From the NCBI GenBank assembly GCA_947846985.1, contig CANTUZ010000020.1, positions 3,239,959 to 3,303,958 of the forward strand: a stretch of 64,000 nt of DNA, read 5' to 3'. The notes beneath the pieces are model-generated. The model did no database searches, was not told the origin of the DNA, and saw only the letters and a program-made list of their open reading frames with translations. Position numbers and translations under genes: made by a program. This DNA is from Fratercula arctica. Taxonomy: Eukaryota > Chordata > Aves > Charadriiformes > Alcidae. Shown piece after piece: positions 38,284 through 50,370 of the stretch; within the stretch, counting starts at the first letter, position 1; every line of letters starts with the position of its first letter.

Positions 38284-40064
38284 TGAGGTTGTTCCTCGTT
38301 TCTAAAACCCTCCGGAGCTGCTGGATGTGGCTTTTCCAGGCTCGGGGACAGTGGCTGGCCAGGCGTGAGCTGTGTCCCTGTGCCCCTCTGGAGTGGCTGC
38401 CATCCTGCGCCAAGCACAGTGCCGGGCTGGGGAGGGGGTTGCACGTTTCTGGGTGCGTGGGGTGTGTGGTCCACACTGGTCCCACTAGGCAGTGGGGTGG
38501 CATTGTGTCACCTGGCCTGTTATGGTGACTGCAGGGCTTGGGGTGATGCTGCTGAGCTGGGCAGGACCTGCTGACATGCCCTGAAGGCAGAGATGTCCCA
38601 TCAGTGGGGATGAGGAAGGTGTCTGAATGCCAGTGGGTCCATGCCGTGTCCAAGTTTGGAGGGTGATGTGCTGCTGGGGAGCAAAGGGGGTCCGGGTGAC
38701 ACCACCTGGAGCCGAGCGTTGCTCTGATGGGGAAGCTCGGATGCTGCTAGCCGGGAAGGGAGGAGAGTTTCCCCTTTGTTGGGACCCTGAGCCTGTTATG
38801 AGGCGGTGGGGACAGGAATTCTGCTGGCCGGGACCCTGCCCTGTTTCTCCACCAGGTTCTGTCCCTCTGTGCCCCCTCGTAGTGGTTGCTCCCACCTACC
38901 CCCGTGCTGCCTCCAGGAGCGATGGGAAACGGGGGACCGTGTTTTGCTCTTACTGCCTGCCTCAGGGTGATGCATGGCTCTGCGGGAGGGAGGGGAGACC
39001 CAGACCTCGGGTCTGGGGCACCCCAGACCCTGTTTTAGCAGAGCTGTCCTGCAGAAGGGGGATTTCAGGCCCTCCTGGGGCTGGCGAGGAGCAGCCCGGG
39101 CTCGGCAGGGTCTGTGCCCGAGTGAGCGGGCAAGGCTTGCCATCCAGGGGGAAAATACAGCGAGAACCTCACATTCCCCGTTATCTAATCTGCCCCTTTT
39201 TCCCTCCTCATTGTTTACCATGGCTGGGTTTCCTCAATTAATTCTGACAGCTGCAGGCTGGGCATGACGTCAACCTGCGGTAGCGAAGCCCAAAACCCCA
39301 GGGTGGCCTTGGACGGGTCCCCGGGAGGTGACACCGGGGACAAGCCCCTCTTTAAACCTCTCTCGTAGGTGACAGTGGGAGATGCCCATGGACCAACGCT
39401 CCTGAGCTGGACAGCAGAGAGGGTCTCTGTCCCCAGCGAGGCTGCAGGGACCTCCCCTGTCCGTGCTTGTGGGATGCTTGAACCCGTCCCACCTTCGCCT
39501 CCAGCAGCTCTGGAGCCTGCTCTAATTGGTGCTGTTAATAGCCCAGAGCGGTGCTTGGCTGGACTTTGCACGGAGGAGTGTTGGGCAATCGTGGCCAGCT
39601 GCTGCTGCTGCCTTTCCGGCTACCTGAGCGAGCACCCACCGCTTCGCCCACCCCAGGGCACCAGAGGTCGGGGGGAAAGGGGGCTTGGGCTTGTCCTTGT
39701 TCCCTCTGGTCCCCATGCAGTGACTCTGAGACCTCTCTGTGGTGGGCACTGTAATGTTGTCTTCCTTCCTGACCCCCTCCCTGGTGTCCCCCCCCCGTCC
39801 CCTCAGACCCCCGAGCTTGCAGCAGCCCTAAAGCCTCTGTGTCTGCTTCCACGGTCTGTGGTGGGATGGGGAGAGGAGGATGAGCTTCCCAAACCGTGAC
39901 TTTGGAGCCATCCTGGTTTGTCTGTCTCGGCAAGGAGGGGGTAAGTGGGGACTTGATGGTCCCCCCGTCCCTCCCTGAGCGGGGGACCCTGCTCCCGGGA
40001 CCAGCCGCTGTGCCTTGCCCGCGGGGAGCGGGGCGGGAGGGAGCGGGTGACAGTGCCTGAGAAG

Positions 40065-40160
40065 CAGGTTTGTCAGAATTTTAAAGAGATCTAAATAAAT
40101 AGCGATAAGGAAACAATTATTTAAAGAGCAAACAAATGGAAACTGCTAAATGCACTTTTT
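40065..40160. promoter_or_regulatory. Candidate enhancer: AT-rich island with FOX, GATA and SOX motifs
   Basis: A roughly 95-base AT-rich block in GC-rich DNA carries ctaaataaatag, GATAAG (40104-40109), AACAAT (40112-40117) and the FOXA-type GCAAACA (40128-40134), plus two copies of TTTAAAGAG 40 bases apart. It ends at a poly-T run (40156-40178). This pattern resembles a conserved noncoding element. Assignment to SPDEF is inference. Confidence 0.35.
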
Positions 40161-40178
40161 TTTTTTTTTTTTTTTGCA
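40156..40178 (+). repeat. Poly-T run of about 23 bases
   Basis: Uninterrupted T run followed by gcagg. It resembles a strong polypyrimidine tract and acceptor, but no conserved exon follows. Confidence 0.9.
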
Positions 40179-41590
40179 GGTGAAGGGTGCACAGCTGATG
40201 CCGTCAAATGCTGGGAGTGGGTCCCTGTAGGGGCTGGATCCTGTGGCCAGTGCTGGCCATGGTCAGTGGCCAGGCTGGGCTGGAGGAGCTGCCCTGGGGT
40301 GGGCAGATGGGGAAAGCACCGTCTGCTCAGCCTTTGGCCCCAGCCAGACTGGAAACGAGCCTTGCCAGGACAAAATTTTGTTTCTCCCCACCAGGAAAAA
40401 GGTTTTACAGGTCATCTGAAAATGCCAAGCCTCAGGCGAGCCCATTCCTGATGGGCTCAGAGTGTCACGGCTGAGTGCCGGGTCAGCAGGGACATGGGAC
40501 AGGGATGTCCCAGGCCGGGTGGAGGGGGGGGTTGCCGCACAGGTGCGTGCAAACCTGCTGGCTTTGGCTTGCTCAGAGCCCCTTGGTGTGCTTCAGAGCA
40601 AGGATGTGCTTCTTGCACCTCCTAAGTGGCTCTCGGGGTCCTGCTCGTGTTTAAGACGGTCAATGACTTGAGGCAGGGCCAGGCTGGAGCCGGAGAGGTT
40701 CTCCCCCTTCCCAGCCCCACTGCAGGGTGCTGGGGCTGCAGGGTGCCTGCAGGGACGGGGGTGCTGGTGGGGAGCCCTGTTCCCCTCCTGTCACCAGTGG
40801 CACCAGTGCCACATGCCCCGGAGATGCCGTTTCCCCCCTTTGGGGCCGCAGCTGTCACTGTCAAGGCTTTGTTTCAAAGGGCAGCTTATTCCCATCCTTC
40901 CCCCTCCATGGCTTTTTTCATCAGCTTTTGGTTGGGGATTAGGCACGTGTTGACAGAACAAACATTTTGCTGCCCTCAAAATCCACCACTGAGGAGAGAA
41001 GCGACGTCCTTGCTCTTCCGGTGCCCCGAGCCAGCGCCGGGATGGGGAGAGCCCTTCAGGGGGAAAGAGGAGCCATTGCGGGTCACGTCCCGCACCAGGG
41101 CTGGAGCCCGGCTCTTGCTCTCTTGCGGAGCATTAATCGCTTTCTGCTTTAATATCCCATCCTGTGAAACCAGGGATGCCACCGAGGAATGCTGCCCATC
41201 TCTGACGGGGCTTTGGCATGTGCTGGTGGCCCAGCTCTGCGTGTCCCCTGCCCATCTCCCAGCACTGGTCACAGTTTTGTTATCCCTGAGGTCCCTCGCG
41301 GGAGCTGCTGGGGCTGAGGATGCCCGTGAACTGCCCCCAGGAGCTCGTGTTTGCTGCGGAAAAGCAAATTCCTCCAAGCTTTGAGGCCATCCCAGCGCCT
41401 GGGGAGGGGGTGAAGGCAAGACAAGCTCCTGTGACGCCCTGTCCCAAACCCCAGGAGCTTATTTGGCATCCTGTCCCCCCCCTTTTTGCCCATGAGACGC
41501 CTCTGGTCCTGGCTCCCTGCTGAACCCCTGGGCTGGGGGTGCCGACTCAGGCGATGCTCGCTGGGAACGACACGTTTCCTTCGGAGCTGG

Positions 41591-41610
41591 GTGACTCATG
41601 GCTGAGTCAC
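41591..41610. promoter_or_regulatory. Inverted AP-1/NF-E2 motif pair
   Basis: gtgactca and tgagtcac form perfect 8-bp inverted arms around a 4-base spacer (tggc). Both arms contain the full AP-1 heptamer TGA(C/G)TCA, 11 bases centre to centre, about one helical turn. The right arm (ggctgagtcac) also fits the NF-E2/small-Maf half-site. The spacing resembles paired NF-E2 sites in strong enhancers. Confidence 0.5.
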
Positions 41611-42286
41611 GGCTCGCTCTGCAGCAGCTCAGCGCCGTCTTCATCCCCAGCCTTCCTCCAGCCCCCCCCACCCCCCCAGGTTTGTCCCTGTCCCCACCAT
41701 GGCGTGGAAGATGCCGGGGGAGCGGGAGCACCACGCCTTCGCCCCAGAGCTGTGACTCCATGTGATGCTGCAGGGCACGGAGCAGCCTCATCCCTCGTGG
41801 GGTCTCTGTCCTCTGTACGGGGGGCACAGAGCTGTCCTCCCCCCTCTGCTCCCCTGGGAGCTGCAAACCTGGCTCAGCGGGCTTGGGGGCTTTCTGATCC
41901 CAAGAGCGATGGGAACGGGGGCCTCTGCTCCCTGCCCACCCCCCTGCCTTCCTTTCTCCATCCTGCCAGCTTACTTTGGGGCTGAGTTATGGATTTTAGG
42001 GTTATTTTTAGGGATTTCTCCCCTGGGACAAATCCTTCTCCAGGCTCTCCTGGGGTGGAGAGCGTAGGACCCAAGGGGGAACCGCAGCCAAGAGCCCTTC
42101 CTGCTCTCCAGGGCATTGCGTGCTGCCCTGACCCTCCTCCCCTTGGGGCCCATTGGAGCTGCTCGTGCCGCCCGCTGCCCCCCGGGAGGTGTTTCCCTGC
42201 CCCAGCAGCTCCCACGCTCCACGGGCCGGCCGCTCCGTGGGGCCGTTCTGCCCGAGGATCGTTTTGCATGCCGGGGTAGGTGGGGG

Positions 42287-42304
42287 GTGTGTGTGTGTGT
42301 GTGT
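42287..42304 (+). repeat. (GT)n microsatellite
   Basis: About nine GT dinucleotides in a row following ggtgggggg. Confidence 0.9.
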
Positions 42305-43561
42305 GGAAAAAGCAGCTGAAGAAGAAGAATGAATTTGCATTTCTTAATGGCAACCAGTGTGGGAAACAAAAGCCAGCGCGAGGGTTTCGCTGCTGCTCGC
42401 TCGGCCCTGCCAGCCGGCTGCTGTGTGAAAAGACAACATCCCGTCGGCTGGCGCGGGGCCCTGCCCGTCTCACCTGGCTGCCTCTCTGTGCCTGGGAACC
42501 GCCACACGGCCCCGAGCCCCCGCCACGGGCAAGGGGACGCCAGCCCCATCGCCCAGCCGCGCTGCTGGGATGGATGGGCGACGGTGAGGAAACCGGGCTT
42601 ATGGCACTGGTGTGGGTTATTTTGGTTATTTCTTCCCATCCCGGGTGGGAGTTGGGGTCCATGTGCTGATGCAGCAGCCGTGGGGCTGGTGCATGGAGAA
42701 GCCCGGAGCAGGAGCCATCCCCGCACGTGGGTTTCCCCCCCCCCGCCATCTGCACCCCAAATCGCCGGTGACGGTGGCAGGGGGTGGCCGTGAACTTTCC
42801 TCATCCTCCCGCTGCCGGGGCTCACCCTGATGCTGAGCTGGGGCGCACCCACGCCGCCCTCAGCCCTCTCTTCCTGGCACCCACAGCCATTTCCAGGCTT
42901 TTAATCCCAAGAGACAAAAGCAGGAGTTTAAGGCCACCGGAGGAAGAAAAGAGCAGGGCTTTGAGCAGGGAACAGCAAACACGCCGGCGGATCCCGCTGC
43001 TCCCAGCCCGGCCGGGCGCCCTGTGACCCCCCCACCTGCGTCACCCGGGGTTGGCACTGGCAGGGCTCAGCCTGGGGTGGGAGAACCGTCCCCATGGGTG
43101 CCCGGGGAGGGAGGGGAGCAAGGAACCGGTGCTGCAGACAGGGGGAGAGGTGGGATGGTGTGTTTGGGTGGGGAGTGGGTGGTCCAGGGGCTGGATTCGG
43201 GCTAGGAGCCCAGGGTTGTGCCAGCATCACCCTTGTGTCTTCATCCCCCCTCAGCTTGTCCTTCCCCAGCCGCCCCCCCCGGCATCGTTGGGCCCATGGA
43301 GCAGGGCTGCGGCACCCCAGAGCCAAACCTTGTCACCTCCTGCTGCCGTGGGGCACGAAGGAGCCTTTGCACGGGGCCAGGTGAGCACCAGCACCTCCGT
43401 GCTCAGCCAAGGGGTGGCTCTGGGACCTCCCGTGCCACCAGTGCAGCGCAGACCCCCATCCCTGCACCCCTGGGTGGAGCTGGGTTCTCCAACACCCCCC
43501 TTTTTGCACCCTCAAGGGCTGCTCTGAAACGTGGGTGATGCTGTTTGCATCATGGTGCCAT

Positions 43562-44157
43562 TCTCTCTTTTTTTTCTTTTTTTTGTTTCTTTTTTCTTTT
43601 TTCTTTTTTTCTCTTTTCTCTTTTCTCTTTTCCCTTTTTTCCCTTTTTTCCCTTTTTTCCCTTTTTTCCCTTTTTTCCCTTTTTTCTCCTTTTTTCTCCT
43701 TTTTTCTCCTTTTTTCTCCTTTTTTCTCCTTTTTTCTCCTTTTTTCTCCTTTTTTCTCCTTTTTCTCTTTTCTTTCTTTTCTTTCCTTTTTCCTCTCTTT
43801 CCTCTCTTTCCTTTTCCCCCTTCTTTTTTCCCCCTTCTTTTTTCCCCCTTCTTTTTTCCCCCTTCTTTTTTCCCCCTTCTTTTTTCCCCCCTTCTTTTCC
43901 CCCCTTCTTTTTTCCCCCTTCTTTTTTCCCCCTTCTTTTTTCCCCCCTTCTTTTTTCCCCCCTTCTTCTTTTCCCCCCCTTCTTTTTCCCCCCCTTCTTT
44001 TTCCCCCCCTTCTTTTTCCCCCCCTTCTTTTTCCCCCCCTTCTTTTTCCCCCCCCTTCTTTTTCCCCCCCTTCTTTTTCCCCCCCTTCTTTTTCCCCCCC
44101 TTTTTTTTCCCCCCCTTTTTTTTCCTTTTTTTTAAATTTTTTTTTCTTTCTCTCAGG
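43562..44157. repeat. Polypyrimidine/polypurine satellite-like tract
   Basis: From 43586 to 44133 (548 bases) the + strand contains only C and T. The tract is organised in blocks with growing unit length: about 9 bp (ttttttccc), exactly 10 bp (tttttctcct), 14 bp (ttcttttttccccc) and 15 bp (ttctttttccccccc), with simple T/C runs at the ends. Mirror-symmetric pyrimidine blocks can form intramolecular triplex (H-DNA). Long Lys/Gly/Glu and Phe/Pro/Ser reading frames across it are artefacts of the repeat. Confidence 0.97.
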
Positions 44158-47100
44158 TCTCCCCGCCACAGCACAGGGACACTGGGAGCTGCCTCGTGCA
44201 GCAGGGCCAGAGCAGCAGCCATGGATGGGAGCCCCGGCTCTTTTATCAGGGTGGGCCCTGCAGGCGGGTGCCAGCAGCAATAACCGCGGCTGTTTGCCTC
44301 GAGCATACACACACACGTCCCCCGTAAACAGGGTTTATGGCAGCATCTGGGAGATGGGGAAGCCTGGAAGAGGCGGCCTGGGGAGGTAATAAAGAGGAGC
44401 GGCCCTGCTTGGCCCCGGGACTGCTCGGGAAATGGGTGTATTTGACTGGGGTGAGGAGGAATTGAAGGAGATGTGGTTGGTTTCTGCTCCATAGGGAACT
44501 TCAGTGGTTCGGGAACTCGGAAGATGCTCCCTGGTAGATCTGCGCAGGGTCGCCGCACAAATAAAAAGCACACCGGCTTCTCCGTGCGCGCCTGAGAGTT
44601 CTTTCTCTCGCATTCTCTGTCCCTTTGGTTAACTTTGGAGTTGCAGCTCCGCTGGAAAGCCCTTGTTCCCCCCACCCCAGCTCCCCTCCGAGGGTAATTT
44701 GGCCGATTTCCAGCTTGGTCCCGAACACAGGAGGGTTTGCTCGGGGGGCACTAGGAGCACTCGGTCCCGGTGGGTTCATGAGCCGGCGCCTGGTTCCCTC
44801 TTCCCATGGTGGCAGCTATTTGTGCCCCTCTGCAGGGGGCTTGTGGGGTGGTTCCAGGGGAGCACGAGCAGTAGCTCAGCTGGATGCCACTGTCTCTCTT
44901 CCCTCTGTTTGCTCCAGTTTGGTGGCACGGGGACGCTGTGCAGACACACCAGCTGCGGGAACTGTGACCAGAGGATGCTGCTCTGCAGCAACACCTCTCC
45001 TCAGAGCATCTCCAAAGCTCGTCTGCCAAAACCAGCCTGTCCGGAGCACCTCCCCGGAGAGCAGGACACGCAGTGGGACCGGTGAGCTGTGCAGAAGCAA
45101 GGGGACCTCTCCGAGGGTGGGCACTGAGTCGGGACTGCAAAGCAGACGGGAGCTGGGGTGGAAAATGCGGCCGGTATTCCCACCTTCTGCCAAGCCTGCT
45201 GCCCTTTCTGGGGAAAGAGGAGCTGGCAGGCGGTGAGTGAGACGTGTCTGAGACCCGCAGCCTCCCGGGCCCTCTGCTCACTCCTCCCTGCTCTGCTCCT
45301 GCCTTCGAGACTCTTTCTAGGATCGCAGGGAGCACTCCAGGCTCTTGACCTTCCATACATGCGTTGGCTTGAAATAACACACGAGCGAGAGCGATAAAGC
45401 CTCTCAGTGTAGGCCGGGAGGAAACGAATTGCTGTTGGCAAACAGGCAGTGACGAGCAATTAAGATTACGGGCGGCAGGAGGGGAGTGAGCAGCCGCCGC
45501 TTCCCAACAGGACCTTCCTCCTGCACTGGTGGCTTCAGCTCTGGGATCCCGGGCTGTCCCTCGCCCTGAGCAGGGATTCCCTGTGTCCTGGTGCTTTCCT
45601 GGTAGTTACCGGTTAATTTGAAGGCTGGTTTCTGCCTTGGTCTCAGCCCAGCGCTGGGAGCATCCCCCACTGGGAGCCCCTGTGGGTACCAGGGTGGGGA
45701 CGATGGTGCTGGGGAGGTGGAAGCCCAAAGGATGCTCGGTTCACCGGGGAGCATCCCTCCTCGTCACGCTGCCGGCCTGGAGCTGTGATGTGCTTCTTGG
45801 GACAAAAATACGTGCCAGACCTGGGGCCGGTGTGGGCTGAGGTGCTGAGCGCTTCAGACATGGCTCCCCGGGTTTGCAGCTGCAGGACTGAGCTGGGGAA
45901 GCGTTAAAGGCATTTCAACCATTTCCAGTCTCCTTGGGTTGCAGAAAAGCCTGAGAGAGCCCGTCCTGCAGCCTGGGAGCTGGGATCCATCTCCTCCCTG
46001 AGCATCGCCCAGAGGCATGGATGGCCACGGGGTGCAGGATGAGGCCTCTCAGAGGGACCAAATCTTGTGGGTTTGCTTCTCATGGGGACCACCGCTGTCC
46101 CCAGACGCTGTGTGAGCCAAAGCAGAGGAAACCTCGCTGCTGCCGGGGACCAGGAAACGCCGCTCGGCTCGAGGACAAATCAGGCTCGATGGCCTCTGTG
46201 GTTTTTGCAGTGACATCAAGTGCCTTCAATAGCTTTATTATACATTATATGGCCGCTTATCTATTATTCTTGTGATGGAGCCAGAGATTAGCTACAGGCA
46301 AATGGGCAGAGAGATTCTTCCAGGCTGATTCACAAGTCGTTTCCCCATCCCTCCCCTCCGGCCCTGTTCCCAATGGCTGAAGTTTCAGCTGTGGCAAAAG
46401 GCACCAGAATCGGAGCTGATGGGTTGACAGGGAGGACAAGGAAAAAGCATTGAAAACTGCGCACACGGGGCAGAGAAGACAGACTTTATTTCCCCTCTTT
46501 TGTTGTTCCTCGGGTGTTGCAACCTCTTATTTTCCTGGTTTGCATATGCGAGTGGAGCTGTGCCGAACGCCGATTGCGAAAGGCGGCAGCGAGAGCGTGG
46601 CAGGGCCGGTGACACCGGGTGGCTGCAGCCACCAAACCTGCTTTGGGGAGGAAAGCAGAGGTCTCATTTTGAGGCTTTTTGCCTGTTTTGGCAGCTCCCC
46701 ATGCTGCCCCGCCGGCCAGCTCTCCCCCAGCACAGCAAAGCAAATGTTTTTCACTTTAATCGCTTTTGCTTATCGAAATCTCTAGCGCTAAGAGAGGCAG
46801 GGAAAGCTTTTTCAGACATAGATATGAGTCAGGCGACAGGTTCCCAGACAGACTGGGATGACCCGGGTCTGGCATGCTCCGGAGCAGGGATCTGTCACCG
46901 GGCACTGTCAGCGCATCCCCTCTGCCCGGTGACATCCTTCTCTTGCCCCATGTCCCCCGTCACCCTCTCCTCCGTGTTGCTCCTGGCTCCTTCGCGTGCA
47001 CTGTTTTGACGTTTGCTCTGGTAACAAGTAGTAATTAAACCTAATAAATGAGGGAGAGCTGCGGGTGATGTCAGAGCGAGGAGGTGCAAATCCAGCTCAC

Positions 47101-48720
47101 ACAAGCCATGCAAACCCCCCCCTCCCCGAGCCAGCAGCCCGACCGCAGGGCAGCAGCACGGAGCTGCCGCGGGAAGGCGCGGGATGGCCACGGCGATTCC
47201 CAGCGGGACTTGTGTGTGCGTGGGTGTAGACTTTATAGGTGGTTTTACTCTATATCTTAAGTTTCCACAGTCGCAATGCCTGTTTCCATGCTGTGATAAA
47301 GGAATCTGTGCGTGGAGGGCTATGGCCTTGGCTCTGGTGCTGTGCTGGGATGCTCCTGCCCCTGGTTCCCGCGTGGGGATGCTGGGGTGGGACACGGGAG
47401 CAGGGTTGGGTGCTGGGCACCATCCCCTGAGCCGGGCAGAGCCCTGGCATGGTGCCCGCTGCTCCCGGCTTTCCGAGGGGCTCTGGCCGGCAGCCGGCAT
47501 CGTGAGTCAAACACAGGCGAGAGCGAGCCGGGGGGGCCGCACGCTGGCAGCCCGACCTGCCGCAGCTCTCTGGAGCTTTGCGATGGGCTTTGGGGGATGT
47601 GGGATCAGGGCAGCGGTGCCAAGTCCTGCATGTGGTGCCTGGCCCGAAGCAGAGAGGAGATGCTCCAAGGGGCGCAGGGGGCTCTGCTGCGGCTGCTGCA
47701 AGCTGTGGCCACTGGGGGGGCACTGGGTGGCTGGGATTCCTCTCCTAGCTGTGCCACACCCCCATCCCATGTGCCCACCCCGTGGCAAAGGCTGTCCGGT
47801 GGCTGGTGGCCTCCCCACCACAGCCACTTGCCCCCCCCCATCCTCCCCAGCTCACCTCTTCCCCAACCCGCCGCCACATCTTACGGGCCTGGCTGTGTTT
47901 ACCAAAACAGGGGAGAAAAGCTCCCCTCAGACGGCAGGAGCCCTAATCCGGGGGGAACGTTTTCCCCACCGATAAGATAACATTGAGGCGTTTCAAAAGG
48001 GAGGCAGAAACTCCTGGTGCTGTCGATAGCGTGGCGAAGCCCTTTGCCAACGCGCCGGGCGGGCCGTGGAAGCCGTAATGCAGGGGTCGCCTTCCTATAT
48101 GGGCTTTTATTTTCCCTCCCGGCAAACAGTTCCGATGGACGGCTTATCGGCTGTGCCGCGCCGCCGCCGCGCGCCGGCCCCAGGGTCAGAGCAGACAAGG
48201 GATGCTGGATCCGCTGTGGCACTTTCCATGGGCTGGGGATGCAAAGCCCGGGCGTGACGGCCACTCGACTGCCAGGATTCGGTGACGTGGGTCCAACCTG
48301 GGTTGCACCGTGGGTGTTTGCAGCCGAGGTTTTGCCTGACGTGGGTTTTTAGGGCATGGAGTTTCATTTCAGCAGCGCTACGTGCGCAGGAGAACTGCCT
48401 GAACTGCCCTGAGTTCTTCACGTGTTAAAAAAAAGACAGTAAATACCAACTCAGTGTCTGTCTCAGTCAAAACAGCTTTTTCCTGCTTATGCCGGTGGGG
48501 ACAACCCAGGCCCGGAGCGCTGCACGTTCTGGCCATGCCCCCGGCGCCCCGTCCTGCCCGCAGGCAGCAGCAACGCAGACCCTGGGGGAGGAGACGGTGC
48601 CGTATCCCTGGTGTGAGGGATGCCTTGGTTGGTGTGAGGGGCTCCTTTTGTCCCCAACGGGCTCTGAGCATCCTTGCTTGCAGTCTCCATCACGAGCCCC
48701 ATGTGGCTGCACTTGTGTTG

Positions 48721-48855
48721 GGGATGTTCCCGGGGTATCGGTTGGGGATGTTCCCGGGGTATCGGTTGGGGATGCTCCTGGGGTATCGGTTGGGGATCCC
48801 CCTGGGGTATTGTTCAGGGGTGCTCCGGGGTATCATTCGGGGATGCTCCTGGCCC
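48721..48855 (+). repeat. 24-bp minisatellite
   Basis: About five to six diverging copies of a 24-mer (ggatgttcccggggtatcgg plus ttgg). The first two copies are identical and later ones accumulate changes and length shifts. Confidence 0.9.
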
Positions 48856-50157
48856 CAGCACAGCCCAGCCCAGCCCATTCCGGGGGAGCGATGTCGTGCT
48901 GCAGGGTCCAGCCAGGGATTCTCATGTACCCAAGAGGTCTCTGTGCTGCAGAGACCAGGAGGAGCCTTTGGTCTCGCCTCTGCAGCGTCCCCATCTCCTG
49001 GGTGGGTGTCCCAGACGAGGGTGGGAAGGGGTTAATGGTGCCCGGATTTGCCCCACTCCCCTCCCAGGGCCCATTCGGGTCCCAGCCCGGTGTCTCAACG
49101 CACCCCTCAAGGGTTAACCCTGGCTTGGGCTATTCAAACACCTCCAGCTGAGGTAAGCACCCAGCTTGTTTGTTCAGGTAAATAAGGAAGGAATTAGATA
49201 TAATGGGCAAAGGAGGCATTTGGTGAGCACCTTGCACTCGGCTTGGCTGCCGGCTTCACTCTCACATACCTCTGCACGGCTGCCGGCTGGCTTCATCCCT
49301 CTGCCACCCTCGGAGCCGCTCGGGGTGCCCCATCCTCGTCCCTGTCCCCGTCCCTATCCCGCTGGTGCCTGCCGAGAGCCGATACGGCTCTGCCCGGCCG
49401 CCCTGTTGCTGCGGGGCCGGCGTTGAGCTGGGCAGGGTGCTGCTGGCCACCCTCCCTGCCGGTGCCGGGGCTCCTCGCTTCGAGCCATGCCCGCCCCGGC
49501 CACTGTGCCGAGCACCGCGGGGACACCTCTTCCCACCCTACGCCAGGACACATGCGGTTTCTGAGCCGCCCGTGCACCCTCAAGGTAAGCCCTGTGTTCC
49601 TGCCGCGACCCTCCCTGATGCCCCACCAGCACCCACCTTCCCTCCCGGGGCTCCCACAGCCCTTTTGGCACCTATTTGGGGTGGATGCGGTGCCATCACC
49701 TGTCTGTGAGCATCCCGTCCCCGGCTCCTTGCACTTCCAGGTGCCACTAGGGCTAAACAGGGACAGGTTGTCCCCTGGCACAGGATTCCTAGCACTTCTC
49801 AGGATGGTGTCACCTGAAATATGATGGGATTTGCCAACTTTGTGTCTTCGCCACCCCCTCCTGCTTGGGCAAGGAAGATGGGACAGGAGCCAGGGCTGCT
49901 GTGGCCATCTCCTTCCGAGCCCACCCAGTCCCAGCAGGGGCACTGGGGAGGGTCCCGTGAGCCCCTGTGCCTGGTGGGAGGCAGGGGACGATGTCCTTTG
50001 TGGCACTGTGTGACCAATAAGCAGCCAGAGCCCTTTATGGAGTGTCCTGGGTGGCCACCAAGGAGCTGCCAGCTCAGGGGTGTCTCTGCGAAGCACTTTT
50101 TGAACCCCTTTACCAAACCTGCACCGTCTCAGCGCCGCTCTGCTTCGCCGCTGGGTA

Positions 50158-50183
50158 TTTTTTTTTTTTTTTTTTTTTTTTTT
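50158..50183 (+). repeat. Poly-T run of about 26 bases
   Basis: Uninterrupted T run about 145 bases upstream of the candidate TATA promoter. It could be the reverse-complemented tail of a retrotransposed sequence, but no body was recognised. Confidence 0.9.
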
Positions 50184-50289
50184 CTCAGTGCTAAAGGCAC
50201 GTTGGCTCTAGGTTTGATTTTGATGGTTCTGCTCGGTTAGTGAAACACAAACGCCACTCGGCTGCCAAATCCCCCACAATACGGGCTTT

Positions 50290-50370
50290 CTCATGGGCAG
50301 GGAGCGCGCGGGGGAGGAAGGTGCTGCTATAAATAGGGGCTCCCTGACCCTGCATGGGGAACACCAAGCT
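50290..50370 (+). promoter_or_regulatory. SPDEF: TATA-containing candidate promoter of SPDEF
   Basis: TATAAATA at 50328-50335 is flanked by GC-rich DNA (gctgctataaataggggctc), which predicts initiation near 50355-50365. A splice donor (CAG|gtaacg) at 50546/50547 would end a noncoding first exon of roughly 190 bases, about 4.6 kb before the SPDEF coding start exon. FOX-like aaacacaaac lies about 75 bases upstream of the TATA box. No transcript evidence is available; alternatives are other upstream starts. Confidence 0.4.

Larger units (their letters stand above)
38007..43561. other. Intergenic, GC-rich, with motif-bearing AT-rich islands
   Basis: No coding exon was recognised, although many long open frames occur because of the high GC content. 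Notable points are a CTCF-like 14-mer at 38270-38283, an AT-rich island at 40065-40160, an inverted AP-1 pair at 41591-41610, a (GT)n run at 42287-42304 and an octamer-like atttgcat near 42332. Confidence 0.6.
44158..50290. other. Intergenic upstream of SPDEF
   Basis: GC-rich DNA with no recognised coding exon. AT-rich patches near 46205-46330, 46745-46835, 47010-47060 and 47225-47310 resemble noncoding regulatory elements. FOX-type motifs TGTTTGC (44291-44297) and GTAAACA (44324-44330) lie close together. Strong splice-donor-like sequences GAG|gtaagc (about 49151) and AAG|gtaagc (about 49584) could belong to noncoding transcript exons. Confidence 0.5.

Noticed and set aside
41874..42852. Two overlapping 293-codon - strand frames
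   Set aside because: Two different frames open over the same GC-rich DNA, Pro/Gly/Arg-rich and without any domain; typical chance frames.
43333..44675. Long Lys/Gly/Glu-rich (- strand) and Phe/Pro/Ser-rich (+ strand) open frames
   Set aside because: They are translations of the polypyrimidine repeat in all frames; pure T/C or A/G DNA rarely makes stop codons. No start context, splice sites or conserved domain.
44625..45236. 203-codon + strand frame upstream of SPDEF
   Set aside because: No recognised motif; other frames over the same DNA are equally open.
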